Part shown: piece by piece, positions 49,383-58,808 of the stretch
How the letters are laid out: each line of letters begins with the position of its first letter
Position numbering within the stretch: the first letter of the stretch is position 1
Origin: MRBY01 sp943371005
GTDB lineage: Bacteria > Cyanobacteriota > Cyanobacteriia > Cyanobacteriales > MRBY01
Length of the DNA stretch: 64,000 nucleotides
NCBI GenBank assembly: GCA_943371005.1
Contig: CALRTB020000001.1
Span: 310,001 to 374,000 of the forward strand
Reading direction: 5' to 3'
The notes under the pieces: generated by a model
Databases searched by the model: none
What the model was told of the DNA's origin: nothing
What the model saw: the letters and a program-made list of their open reading frames with translations, nothing else
Made by a program: the position numbers and the translations under genes

Positions 49383-52097
49383 TTACGCCTCATCCGTGGA
49401 TTCTATGCGGAATCGCTCCACAGAAGCCAGTAGATCCCGGGCGATGCCCACCAACTTTTGTAACGATCCGGCCACCCGCTGGGATTCTCGGGAGGTTTCC
49501 TGGGCCGTTAACTCCACCGATTGCATTACCTGGGCCACGGCGCGAGAATTTTCCCGCTGTTCAACGGTATCCGCCGTAATTGAGCGCACCAGGGCATCAA
49601 TGCGGTTTGAGACCTGAATAATGTCCTCTAGGGATTGTTTCGCCTGTTCAGCCCGTTTGGTACCGTCAATAACCTGCTGGGTACCCTCCTCCATCGCAAT
49701 CATGACCGAGCTTGTTTCACTTTGGATTTGTAAAACAATTTGCTCGATTTCCTTCAGGGCTTTTGCAGAACGGTCTGCCAACTGACGGACTTCATCGGCC
49801 ACAATGGCAAAGCCTTTTCCTGACTCCCCGGCCCGGGCCGCCTCAATGGACGCATTCAACGCGAGGAGGTTTGTACGGGACGCAATCTGGGAGACCACCG
49901 CGACAATTTTAGAAATTTCTTGGGAAGACTCGGCCAGGCGTTTTACCTTACGGGCTGTTTCGGCCACCGTTTCTCGGATTTGTAAAATCCCGGCTACGGT
50001 GTGCTCTACGGATTCTCCCCCCTTGAGGGCTGTACTCGAAGCAGTTCGGGCGACTTCTTCGGCTTCCCGGGCGTTTTCAGCAACCCGCTGGATCGAATCT
50101 GTCATCATCTGTACCGAGTTGAGGGTGACAGCTAATTCTTCGGCTTGACGGAGGGCATCACTGGATAGGCCCCGGGCAAAGGATTCACTGTCGGCGGCGT
50201 TTTTATTCACCTGGCGCGCCGCCTGTTTTACCTGTTGAACAATTTCCCGGAGATTTTGAATGGTGAGGTTAAAGGCATCAGCGACGGCCCCTAAGACGTC
50301 GGCAGTGACCTCTGCTTGGACGGTAAAGTCTCCCCGGGCGGCCCCTTCTACATCATCAAGGAGGCGAATCACCTGACGCTGGAGGTCTTCTTTGGATTGC
50401 TCTGTCTCTTCGGCTCGCCGTTGGGCTTCGCTGGTGGTATTCAAGATCACCCGGGCCATTTTATTAAAGCCTGTGGCTAAAGCTCCAAATTCATCCTCCG
50501 CAAAAACCGCTGCTTTGACATTGAGATTTCCCTGGGAGACTGCATCAAACTGGTTTTGGAGGTTATCGGTGCTGCGTTTGATTTGCCGGGTTGTTAACTG
50601 CCCAAAAAAGAGGGTCGTACCAAAGCTAGCAGCCCCAGCTAATAAGCTCGTGAGTAAACCTGTTTTCGCTACGGGCCAGAGGGCTTGGGGCCGTTGTTCG
50701 GCTGGAGTTGTTTGAAAGACGCCCACGGTCACAATCAAGGTGGCGATCGCCGAGGCCGCAGCGGCTCCAGTCGCGGTAAACAATTGTTTTTTCTGGAGAG
50801 GCACATTTTCAAACCAGGCCAAATATCCTTTGGGAGTTTCCGCGACAACTTCCTGGGCTTTATTAGAAACAGTAAAATCTGTCCCCAATCCACCAGAAAC
50901 ACTATCTTCTCCCAGGGTGATAAACAGGCTATCGTCTTCCGTGAGGCCCAATTCTTCAGGAAAATCATCAAAATTAAATTCCCCTGAGGTCGTCGGTGTT
51001 TCTAGGGGCGCTTCGAACAGGCCTGTATCCGGCATTTTTTGGTCATCATCGAGGATATCCGAGCCAAGATCGCCAAAATCATCTAGATCTTGCCCGTTGA
51101 GGATCCCAAATTCTTCAAGAAAACCCCCTTCATCCTGTTTCGGTAGTTCTTCTGGCTCATCAAATAGTTCTGCACCAAGGCTACCCAGGCTAATTTCATC
51201 ATCGAAATCATCGGTGTCATCAGAGGATAGCGAATCAGACGCAAAACTGGGGTGGACCGCCTCATCAAATGTTAATTCGTTTGCATCGGCTAAAGGCGGA
51301 TTTTCGAGCCAAGTGGGGGACTCGCTTTCAAAATCTAGGGGGGCAGTTTCTACTACATCAAAATGGTCTGGGTCAGCCGGGATTCTGCCGTTTTCATTCG
51401 TCGGCGACCAGTCTAGATCAAAGGGAGATGTATCCCCATTCCCCAGGAGATCACTGTCTTCCTCGAGGCCGGCAGCACTATCGAATTCAACCAATTCGTC
51501 TTCATTAAATTCAATAAACTCACCAGCTTCGGATTCAAAAAAGGGATCATTGAGGGACTGATTTAAGCCGGATTCGGGGGGGCGATCGCCACCAGGATGG
51601 GCCACCAAAAAAGTTTCTTCATCCTCCGGAAAATTTCTCAGGGGCAATTCTGGTTCTGCCCATTGCGCTGCGTAATCATCTGCATCGGCGGGGATCGCTG
51701 GTTCCCCGGATGCCGCGATAAAGTTTTCTGGGGCTTCGTAGGCTTCTGTGTTCGGGTAGTCTTCTGGCTGGGTGAGAGTCGGTTGTCCGCCAGTAGTTTC
51801 CCGGTAGCCATTGACTTGATCACTGTAGGCATTGACCTGGGCCAAACCTTGGCGGGCGTATTCATGGTAGTCCCGCTGGTTGGTCACATCCAAAACCCGG
51901 TGGTAAAACGCGGAGGCTCGTCCTAAATCCTGTAAACCGAGGGAAATATGGCCACTCAAAAGCAGTAAATGGGGATCGTCCGGGTAGTCTTTGAGCAACT
52001 GATTGGCGATCGCCTCTGCTTCAGGCAAATTATTCTGATAATAGGCCTTCTGGGCCTCAGCATACTCTTTTGAATAATCAGTGGTGCTGGGCGGCAT
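49383..52097 (-). CDS. pilJ: Methyl-accepting chemotaxis protein PilJ
   Basis: A 904-residue protein. Residues 1-95 are TPR-like helices (EYAEAQKAYYQNN, then LLLSGHISLGLQDLGRASAF). Residues 100-430 are a very acidic, Asp/Glu-rich, probably disordered linker. Two membrane helices are at about 440-462 and 477-499 with only a short loop between them, so there is little periplasmic sensor. HAMP domains follow (500-640), then the methyl-accepting signalling helix bundle with its conserved tip (RTNLLALNASIEAARAGESG). It belongs to the PilG-H-I-J system controlling type IV pilus motility. The kinase PilL is not in the window. Confidence 0.92.
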   Translation of the reverse strand: MPPSTTDYSKEYAEAQKAYYQNNLPEAEAIANQLLKDYPDDPHLLLLSGHISLGLQDLGRASAFYHRVLDVTNQRDYHEYARQGLAQVNAYSDQVNGYRETTGGQPTLTQPEDYPNTEAYEAPENFIAASGEPAIPADADDYAAQWAEPELPLRNFPEDEETFLVAHPGGDRPPESGLNQSLNDPFFESEAGEFIEFNEDELVEFDSAAGLEEDSDLLGNGDTSPFDLDWSPTNENGRIPADPDHFDVVETAPLDFESESPTWLENPPLADANELTFDEAVHPSFASDSLSSDDTDDFDDEISLGSLGAELFDEPEELPKQDEGGFLEEFGILNGQDLDDFGDLGSDILDDDQKMPDTGLFEAPLETPTTSGEFNFDDFPEELGLTEDDSLFITLGEDSVSGGLGTDFTVSNKAQEVVAETPKGYLAWFENVPLQKKQLFTATGAAAASAIATLIVTVGVFQTTPAEQRPQALWPVAKTGLLTSLLAGAASFGTTLFFGQLTTRQIKRSTDNLQNQFDAVSQGNLNVKAAVFAEDEFGALATGFNKMARVILNTTSEAQRRAEETEQSKEDLQRQVIRLLDDVEGAARGDFTVQAEVTADVLGAVADAFNLTIQNLREIVQQVKQAARQVNKNAADSESFARGLSSDALRQAEELAVTLNSVQMMTDSIQRVAENAREAEEVARTASSTALKGGESVEHTVAGILQIRETVAETARKVKRLAESSQEISKIVAVVSQIASRTNLLALNASIEAARAGESGKGFAIVADEVRQLADRSAKALKEIEQIVLQIQSETSSVMIAMEEGTQQVIDGTKRAEQAKQSLEDIIQVSNRIDALVRSITADTVEQRENSRAVAQVMQSVELTAQETSRESQRVAGSLQKLVGIARDLLASVERFRIESTDEA

Positions 52098-52237
52098 CGG
52101 GTTCCCTCCTGGACTGGCACATTTTTAGGATTATCTTACTGAGCGCTGCACAAACTTTTTAACGGATGCAAAACGTATTTTTAATGTAATCTACTTTCTC
52201 GCAGATCACAGCACCACCGCAGTAAGTATTAACACCC

Positions 52238-52774
52238 TTATGTTGCCCACCGAGCCGATCTTAAAATCGCCACATGGTCTAACAAATGCCAAGATTTGCT
52301 GGCATCATCACCATCGGCCCAGATCCCCCGCACAAATGGGGCCATCACATCCGATAAATCGCTGAGTTGAATTTGCAACGTTTCCGCAGAAAGCCACTGC
52401 ATCCCTTGCATTTCTTCGACAGCTAAACCCAGCAACATATCTTGGTCTTCGATTGCAATCACTGGAATTTCGGCGCGGTCTGTCCGCAAAGGGGCACTAT
52501 CTCCCAAAAATTGTCCTAGATCTGCAACCCAAATGACCTGACCCCGGAGATTAATCGTCCCCAACAGCAGTGGCGAAACATTGGGAATCGGGGTGATGCG
52601 ATCCGGTGATTGTTGCATCACTTCTCGAATGCCAAACGCCGGCAGCACAAAACCAGTCCCAGAGGGAAGCTGGAATTTGAGGTGTAGCTCCCCTTCCGGG
52701 CTTTCTAAACCCTGTAACTGGGTTTCTAAAGGTGTCAGGTTTTGTTGTAAGGAACTGTCATCAGTTGTAGACAT
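52238..52774 (-). CDS. pilI: CheW-like coupling protein PilI
   Basis: A 178-residue CheW-domain protein. FGIREVMQQSPDRITPIPNV and LLGTINLRGQVIWVADLGQF are the CheW core. It would bridge PilJ to the CheA-type kinase. It lies between pilH (59 bp upstream) and pilJ on the same strand. Confidence 0.92.
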   Translation of the reverse strand: MSTTDDSSLQQNLTPLETQLQGLESPEGELHLKFQLPSGTGFVLPAFGIREVMQQSPDRITPIPNVSPLLLGTINLRGQVIWVADLGQFLGDSAPLRTDRAEIPVIAIEDQDMLLGLAVEEMQGMQWLSAETLQIQLSDLSDVMAPFVRGIWADGDDASKSWHLLDHVAILRSARWAT

Positions 52775-52833
52775 AGATCAAAAAAACAGACAATTCAAGT
52801 TTCACCAAAGACAGCTATCACTCAGAGGGCAAC

Positions 52834-53232
52834 TTATTTTTTACTGCTGCGCAGGAGTTGCTTGATTGTGCCAATTAACTCCGCTGGCTGAAAGGGTTTA
52901 GCGATATAAGCATCAGCTCCCTGCTTCATGCCCCAGTACCGGTCAAATTCTTCCCCTTTCGAAGAACACATCACAATGGGGATTTTTTGAATTTTGGGGT
53001 CGGATTTAAGGCGACGACAAAGCTCATAACCATTCATCCGTGGCATAACAATGTCGAGCACAATTAAGTTGGGCAGGGTTTCAGCCGCATTTTTCGTCAT
53101 TTGACTGAGGGTTTCTAAAGCCTCAAGGCCATCACCGGCAACATCCACCGTGAGGCCGTTACCTTTCAGTAATTCTGAAATCATTTCCCGTTGAGAGAGA
53201 CTATCCTCAACAACCAAAATTCTACTCATCAC
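52834..53232 (-). CDS. pilH: CheY-like response regulator PilH
   Basis: A 132-residue stand-alone receiver domain: ILVVEDSLSQREM (acidic pocket), LIVLDIVMPRMNGYEL (phospho-acceptor Asp) and AYIAKPFQP (Lys). There is no output domain, so it acts by protein binding on the pilus machinery. Position in the pil cluster supports the PilH name over a generic CheY. Confidence 0.92.
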   Translation of the reverse strand: MMSRILVVEDSLSQREMISELLKGNGLTVDVAGDGLEALETLSQMTKNAAETLPNLIVLDIVMPRMNGYELCRRLKSDPKIQKIPIVMCSSKGEEFDRYWGMKQGADAYIAKPFQPAELIGTIKQLLRSSKK

Positions 53233-53486
53233 AGATGTCCTAGCAATAAAATCACCGGCGTAATAATCACCGTAGCATCAACATTGTCAAAAATATGCCC
53301 TGGGTAGGCAGACTTCAATTTATCAGGGAGAGGGATTGAAAAGTGTTTATTTCTTGAGAAATTTCTTGGAAATTGCCGTAAATCTTGGCGTTTAGTAAGG
53401 GTGCTGTTAGGGCTAATGGTTAGGCCATCGCCATCATAACTTGTTTTTTAGCTCCAAGGGCGATCGCCTAGAGAGATCCTTTGTGG

Positions 53487-54674
53487 TTAATGGTTTGGGA
53501 GATATTTTTCAAGCAGGGTTAACAGTTCCTGCTGGCCGAAAGGCTTGGTTAAATAGTCTGTTGCCCCAGCAAAATCGGCCTGAAGCCGGTTAATAAATTG
53601 TTCTTGCCCGGTCAGCATAATGATGGGGAGATCTTGAAATCGCTTACTGTGGCGCAGCATCATACAAATTTCATGGCCATCTAGGTGGGGCATGGCAATA
53701 TCACAAAGGATCAAATGGGGCACCACAGCAAAGGCAACTTGAATCGCCTCTAGGGGATTTTGGACGAGGTGTACTTGGTAACCCTCGGTGCTGAGAATGT
53801 GTTCCACGGTCTTACCGATGGTGAAGTCATCATCAATGCAAAGGATACGCCAGGTCTGGTCGGGGGGCATTTCACTAGGGCGCGGCCAAGTTTTTGGGGG
53901 GATGGGATCTAAGACTTGGAGCCAGCCTTTTTGGATATAGGGAAGTAAGGCCCTAGCGAGGGCAACGAGATCGCGGTTGAGATAACGGGCCAGTTGACGA
54001 AGGGTTGTTTCTCCAGTAGTCCACTGGGTTAATTTTTGGTAGGCGATCGCCGGTAGAGCAGCCCCAAGGTTTTGGGGCTGGGCCAGAAGTAAACGTTGTT
54101 GGGGGAATTGTATATGGGGATAGAGCTGTTTCCATTTTTGGACTTTTTTAACGGTCTCGAACAGCAATGAAGTTACCGCATAGGTGTTTAACTGCGGCCC
54201 AAAGGGAGTCCCTAACTGAAAATTGAACTGACCCTGGTGGAGACTTAAAAGATCAAATAGGGTTTCTTGTACCATTGCCTGGAGGATATGTCGCGCCTGG
54301 TCAACGGTGATTGTTTGGGTTTCTAGGAGCTGCCACAGGGCTGCATATTCAGGAATTGTGGTTGTGGCGATCGCCTCTCGGTCAAGATCCGCTAGCTTGT
54401 GGCTGAGATGGTAGTGAACTAGATAATCTCGCAGACGGTGCATCTGTAGGGAATAGTCATCAGTACCATAGACAATCTGACCATTCACAAAAAAAACCAA
54501 CCAGGTGGATAGAGGCAGTGATTGTTGAGAACGGGGAGCTTGCTGGAACTGCCAACTTAGATCATCAATGGCCCCTGCTGGTCGGGCTTCGATCCACAAT
54601 TGCCCAGTCCGTTGCCCCAGCTCAAGGAGCTGCAAAATACTGCGCAGATCAATTTCATTGAGAGTCCCTTGCAT
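53487..54674 (-). CDS. pilG: PATAN-domain response regulator PilG
   Basis: A 395-residue protein. Residues 1-110 are a DUF4388/PATAN domain (MQGTLNEIDLRSILQLLELG). Residues 110-265 are a helical linker that includes a second PATAN-like part. The C-terminal receiver (about 270-395) has RILCIDDDFTIGK, LILCDIAMPHLDGHE (phospho-acceptor Asp) and DYLTKPFGQQE. In Synechocystis the PATAN-type regulator heads the pil/tax operons and helps set the direction of pilus-based movement. It is the first gene of this minus-strand run. The divergent hmpF has 428 bp of shared upstream DNA. Confidence 0.88.
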   Translation of the reverse strand: MQGTLNEIDLRSILQLLELGQRTGQLWIEARPAGAIDDLSWQFQQAPRSQQSLPLSTWLVFFVNGQIVYGTDDYSLQMHRLRDYLVHYHLSHKLADLDREAIATTTIPEYAALWQLLETQTITVDQARHILQAMVQETLFDLLSLHQGQFNFQLGTPFGPQLNTYAVTSLLFETVKKVQKWKQLYPHIQFPQQRLLLAQPQNLGAALPAIAYQKLTQWTTGETTLRQLARYLNRDLVALARALLPYIQKGWLQVLDPIPPKTWPRPSEMPPDQTWRILCIDDDFTIGKTVEHILSTEGYQVHLVQNPLEAIQVAFAVVPHLILCDIAMPHLDGHEICMMLRHSKRFQDLPIIMLTGQEQFINRLQADFAGATDYLTKPFGQQELLTLLEKYLPNH

Positions 54675-55102
54675 AATTTTTTGGGGATCAAGATCGTTAA
54701 GGCAAAGCAGGCGATCGCCTTGGGATTAAAAATGAACTAACCCAGTGACGATTAACTATCGTGGGTAATTATCGAGGCTAACTGACCCACCATTTTTCTT
54801 TTAGAGTAAGACAAGTCGTTCATCGCCATGTCAGAAAATCACGAAAAATTACACTCCTAGTCGAGAAGATTAAGCCAGTACAATGATCTTCTAAAATCAT
54901 TTAAGGTGAGTCAACTTCAGTCGTAAGTGCCCCTTGACCATGGGTAATCCTAAAAATGTTTCGTGATGGCAGTCCTCCGGTCAGTCCCAACCAACGGCGA
55001 TCGCCTAAGGCTTTAAGGTTCGGTCACCTACGCACTAAACTTCATCCATGGCTCATCACCACTTCGCTCAGGCACTAGCAGTTTCAGGGGGAATACATTC
55101 AC
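54675..55102. other. 428-bp region between pilG and hmpF
   Basis: Divergent promoter region. No gene is seen. It contains one HIP1 site near 54709 and one near 54999. I could not pick a convincing -35/-10 pair. A GGGGGA stretch at 55087-55092 is the likely ribosome binding site for hmpF. Confidence 0.4.
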
Positions 55103-56821
55103 GTGCTATACCTTGCAGAGGTCAAAAAAACGAAAGGATTCATGGGAAGCAAAACCGAAATTAAATTGCTTGCCTGTGAACGTAATGATCGCAGTTGGAG
55201 CACGGTGCCCGGAGAAGAGCTAGTCCCTGCCGATGAATTGAGTAGTTTCAATGACGGGACTCTCATCATTGTCAACCTGGGGACGAACCGTTCGATTCAA
55301 GGGACGCCCGAAATTGCGACAAACCGCCTCTTGACGGTACTCCAGAACTTTTCTCGCCTCATGGATAAATCAAAATCCCAAGAGGAAGAAATCGAGCAAT
55401 GGCGGCAATCCTTGACCTACCAAGCCGATGAACTCAATCGTCGTCAGGAGGAAATGAATAGTCGCCTCGATCAAATCGAAGAAACCGAAGCCGAACTCCA
55501 AAAACTCCAGGACGAAAAACTAGCCTTTGAAAAACTCAAGGCCGAAGCCGACGAGATTAAAGCCGAGTTTGCTCGCAAACAAGCAGAATTAGAAGGGGCC
55601 TGGCAACAACTCCGGGGGGAGCAACAACGTCTCCAGGAAGAAACCGATGGACAGGGATTAAGTCCAGCGATCGCCACAAAAATCCATCAAATCCTTGTCC
55701 AGTGCCAAAGTAACCATGCCCCCACGGACGAAGTCAGAATTCAACTGGGTGATTTACTCCAAGAACTCAGGCAACAGGAACAACTTTTTCAAGCCTTCGA
55801 GCAATATCCCCAACAGCTCCAGGAACTAGAGACCCAACTAGCGGCGATCGCCAATCAAGTTCAGGCCGAAACCAGCAACGTCGAAGAGAGACGTCATGCC
55901 CTAGAAAACGCCAAAACCCAACTCCAGATCCAACGGCAACTCCTCCTGGCTAAGCAAAACCACCTTAACCAATTGGCTACCTCAAACCAGCGCCAAGAGG
56001 ATATGCAGGATTTGCTCAACAACCTCGCTGCTAGTGCTGGGGGCATCGAACACTATGGGGTGGATTTAGCTGCCATCGAAGCGATGCCCCTCGGAGAACT
56101 CGAAACCACCGTCGAGAAATTGCGGGACGATTTGGATAAGCTGGTTCGCTTTGTCAATGACCAGGAAGAAGAACTCACCCTCCAACATGAAGCCGTAGGA
56201 GAAATCAAAGCATCCTTGGCCGCGGTCGCACCAGATAACGTGATGGAACTCCAAGAGCTAGAAGAAGAACTCCGGGACGAAGAAGAAAAATTAGGGATGC
56301 TTAACCAAACCTTGGTGGGCCAGCGACGCACGCTTCGGGAACGCCAGGGGGCATTACAACAGCATTTACGCATTCTCAAACGTCGCCAGGGGATTATTGA
56401 AGTAGAAGCAGAGCAGAATATTGATCTAAGTCCGGCGATCGCCTACCTCGAAGATTATCAAGTAGAAGACGCAGCCCAAAAGCAGAAGCTCGAAGCAGAA
56501 ATTGAGGCGATGCACCATACCATCCAGCAACTCGAAAACATCCTGATGCCCCAGGAACGGGAGCTAGCGCAACAGCAAAAGGATCTAGAGCAGAAGAAAG
56601 CAGAATACCAAGCCAAACAATGGGAACAGGCGCAATTACAGGGGAAAATCCAGCTTTATCAAGGGGAGTTGCTTCCCCTCAAAGGCGTTTTAGAACAAAT
56701 TACCCAGTCCCTACACACCCTGGAAAATTTGATCCATCAGTTCCTACAGGTCAATGAACAACAGCAACAACTTGCCCAGGAACTCGAACAAACCATGGCA
56801 GAGGCAACTCACTCTGCATAA
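55103..56821 (+). CDS. hmpF: Pilus motility taxis protein HmpF
   Basis: A 572-residue protein starting at GTG 55103. The first ~75 residues are the conserved HmpF head (MLYLAEVKKTKGFMGSKTEI, LLACERNDRSWSTVPGEE). Nearly all the rest (about 95-570) is coiled coil rich in Gln, Glu and Leu. In filamentous cyanobacteria HmpF sits at cell poles and links the Hmp/Pix chemotaxis-like systems to pilus activity. Here it is divergent from pilG, which supports a role in the same pathway. Confidence 0.92.
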   Translation: MLYLAEVKKTKGFMGSKTEIKLLACERNDRSWSTVPGEELVPADELSSFNDGTLIIVNLGTNRSIQGTPEIATNRLLTVLQNFSRLMDKSKSQEEEIEQWRQSLTYQADELNRRQEEMNSRLDQIEETEAELQKLQDEKLAFEKLKAEADEIKAEFARKQAELEGAWQQLRGEQQRLQEETDGQGLSPAIATKIHQILVQCQSNHAPTDEVRIQLGDLLQELRQQEQLFQAFEQYPQQLQELETQLAAIANQVQAETSNVEERRHALENAKTQLQIQRQLLLAKQNHLNQLATSNQRQEDMQDLLNNLAASAGGIEHYGVDLAAIEAMPLGELETTVEKLRDDLDKLVRFVNDQEEELTLQHEAVGEIKASLAAVAPDNVMELQELEEELRDEEEKLGMLNQTLVGQRRTLRERQGALQQHLRILKRRQGIIEVEAEQNIDLSPAIAYLEDYQVEDAAQKQKLEAEIEAMHHTIQQLENILMPQERELAQQQKDLEQKKAEYQAKQWEQAQLQGKIQLYQGELLPLKGVLEQITQSLHTLENLIHQFLQVNEQQQQLAQELEQTMAEATHSA

Positions 56822-56835
56822 TATTAAATAGGAAT

Positions 56836-57825
56836 TTACACTGATAAAAGCGCATCACCAACGGCTAAACCAGAGGCGATCGCCCCTTCGATACCATTCC
56901 CCAAACACCAGTCTCCACAGGCAATCAAAGGAGCATTCGTGGGAAAACGATTCGTGGGAAAACGATAGTAGGCTTGGCCATAGTTCGTTTCAGGGAGAGC
57001 ATAGCGCCAACGCTGGATTTGCCACCACTGGGGTGTCGGTAACGAAAAAAGGTTTTGGAGATCTTCTAGCAATCTGGTGGCGACGGGGGTTAAATCCGTT
57101 GTCTCTAGATAGTTTTGGGCAAAATGTCCTGTTGTTTGACAAACTAGGGTGAAATTTCCCGGCGATCGCTTTTGTCCTTCATAGCTGATTATGCGCCACA
57201 GGGGGTGTTGGGTAAGGCGGAGAGCTTGCCAGGGGATTGTCCAGTGCAATTGGTCATAACCAACCATCAGAGAGAGGGCCGGAGCGTAGAAAATTTCTGC
57301 AAGGCGATCGCGCACGGTAATAAAAGAATAAGTGAGTGTGATCACCTGGGGCAGAGGCAACGCTAAAACCACCTGCCGAGCGAGAACGGTTTCCCCCTGC
57401 TCAAAGGTCAGTCGCCAATGACCCGAAACTTCCTCAAGGTGAATCAGACGCTGGCTCCGATGAATCGTTAAATCCTGGGCTAAATATTTGGCGATCGCCG
57501 TCATCCCTGCTGGCGCTATCCACCGTTGTTCCCCAGAAAGGGTTTTCCAGAGATCTGGATCAAGGCGATCGCTTGTTGCCACGGACCAGGGTTTTATAAG
57601 ATCGGCTTGAACCAAAGTCTCCGTTAAAGCTGCTGTATAGGGCCCTAAAACTTCCCAGTAGGGTAAGCCATGGTCGAGGGGCAGCCCCTCAATTCGTCTG
57701 GTTGCGAGGCGACCACCCACACCCCGGGATTTATCAAAAAGGGCGACCTGGTGGCCTGCCTGTTGAAGTTTCCGGCCACAATGAATCCCTGCTAATCCTG
57801 CCCCAATAATCGCCACATCTAACAT
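56836..57825 (-). CDS. Renalase-like NAD(P)/FAD-dependent oxidoreductase
   Basis: A 329-residue flavoprotein. The dinucleotide-binding motif VAIIGAGLAGIHCGRKLQ is at the N-terminus, followed by FDKSRGVGGRLATRR, the FAD-binding R-x-G-G-R motif. The C-terminus has IACGDWCLGNGIEGAIASGL, which contacts FAD. The family resembles renalase and cyanobacterial amine oxidase-like proteins; the substrate is unknown. A five-residue unit (RFPTN) is tandemly duplicated near residue 290. It is convergent with hmpF (14 bp apart). Confidence 0.85.
   Translation of the reverse strand: MLDVAIIGAGLAGIHCGRKLQQAGHQVALFDKSRGVGGRLATRRIEGLPLDHGLPYWEVLGPYTAALTETLVQADLIKPWSVATSDRLDPDLWKTLSGEQRWIAPAGMTAIAKYLAQDLTIHRSQRLIHLEEVSGHWRLTFEQGETVLARQVVLALPLPQVITLTYSFITVRDRLAEIFYAPALSLMVGYDQLHWTIPWQALRLTQHPLWRIISYEGQKRSPGNFTLVCQTTGHFAQNYLETTDLTPVATRLLEDLQNLFSLPTPQWWQIQRWRYALPETNYGQAYYRFPTNRFPTNAPLIACGDWCLGNGIEGAIASGLAVGDALLSV
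56936..56965. repeat. 15-bp perfect tandem duplication inside the renalase-like gene
   Basis: The unit TTCGTGGGAAAACGA occurs twice in a row, adding five in-frame codons (Arg-Phe-Pro-Thr-Asn on the minus strand). Identity of the copies points to a young slippage event. Confidence 0.95.
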
Positions 57826-57912
57826 CGATCTCGTTTCCTAACGCTCTTTGTCCGCGCCCCATTGTAAAAAGTTGACCAGGGAAAAGCTAGATTAAAATAG
57901 ACAGCATCACGC

Positions 57913-58737
57913 GTGGAGATGATGTTTGCTGTGGATGAACTACGGACGGCCCTAGAACTGGCAACCGATGAGGAACTGCACCACCTCACCCAACTGCTCT
58001 TTAGCCGCAAATTTAATCCCCTCGACTATTGGCAAACACCCCAACCCAGTGCCATTCGTAGTCAAGACCGCGATCGCCAAATTCAGCACATCGAAACCCG
58101 CTTCCGATTTTTAGCCGCCGATGGGGTCACAGTGCTCCGTCGCCAAACCAAGACCCTCACCTACCGCCAGATTCTGTTTCAAGTGGGGGAATTCCTCGAT
58201 ATTCCCTGTGGTACTGCCCTGGATACGACAGAGATTGAAGCAGAAATTTTTCTGGCCCTGACTAGCCGCGCTTGGGATAAACTCCCCCAGAAAGAACAGC
58301 GGGCTTTAATTGATAAAGTGAGGCGATCGCTGGCTCAAACGGATTTGCCGGAAGCTTTGCCCGTTCAACTCCAACACAACCCTCTGAGAATTTTCCTTAA
58401 AGGGAGTAGCACCCTGGTGATTAGTAGTGTGCTGAAATCATTTTTAATGAGACAGGTGGCCCGGCAGTTGGCGTTACATTTTGCGACGGGCCAAGCTCTA
58501 AAAACAACTACGACGCGACTGGGTTCTTTGATGCTCACCCAAACTGCCCTGCGTTATGGCCTCACCCGTAATGTTTTGGGGGCCGTTGTCCCGGTCTTGT
58601 GGGGCTGGTTCCTTGTTGATCTCGGTTGGCGGGCGATCGCCACCAATTATGGGCGTATTATCCCGATGATTGTCACCCTGGCCCAAATTCGGCTCACCAG
58701 AGAACCCCTGATTATGGCTGAATGCCCCCTGGTTTAA
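57913..58737 (+). CDS. YaaW-like (UPF0174) protein
   Basis: A 274-residue protein. The N-terminal half is soluble (FAVDELRTALELATDEEL, then LTYRQILFQVGEFLDIPC and TEIEAEIFLAL), which resembles the YaaW/UPF0174 family. The C-terminal third is hydrophobic, with two probable membrane helices (about 205-250), ending in RLTREPLIMAECPLV. The function is unknown. Two in-frame ATGs, at 57913 and 57922 (a third sits at 57919), are possible starts. Confidence 0.6.
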   Translation: MEMMFAVDELRTALELATDEELHHLTQLLFSRKFNPLDYWQTPQPSAIRSQDRDRQIQHIETRFRFLAADGVTVLRRQTKTLTYRQILFQVGEFLDIPCGTALDTTEIEAEIFLALTSRAWDKLPQKEQRALIDKVRRSLAQTDLPEALPVQLQHNPLRIFLKGSSTLVISSVLKSFLMRQVARQLALHFATGQALKTTTTRLGSLMLTQTALRYGLTRNVLGAVVPVLWGWFLVDLGWRAIATNYGRIIPMIVTLAQIRLTREPLIMAECPLV

Positions 58738-58808
58738 CTCCGTTACATTGGCCCATTTTTATGGAAGTTTGAGCTAGGCTGGGGCAATAGATTTGGCAAA
58801 GCTTCCCC

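Noticed and set aside
50740..51561. 273-codon Ser-rich plus-strand frame
   Set aside because: It is the complement of the acidic Asp/Glu/Ser-rich linker of pilJ. The low-complexity coding sequence keeps the other strand open.
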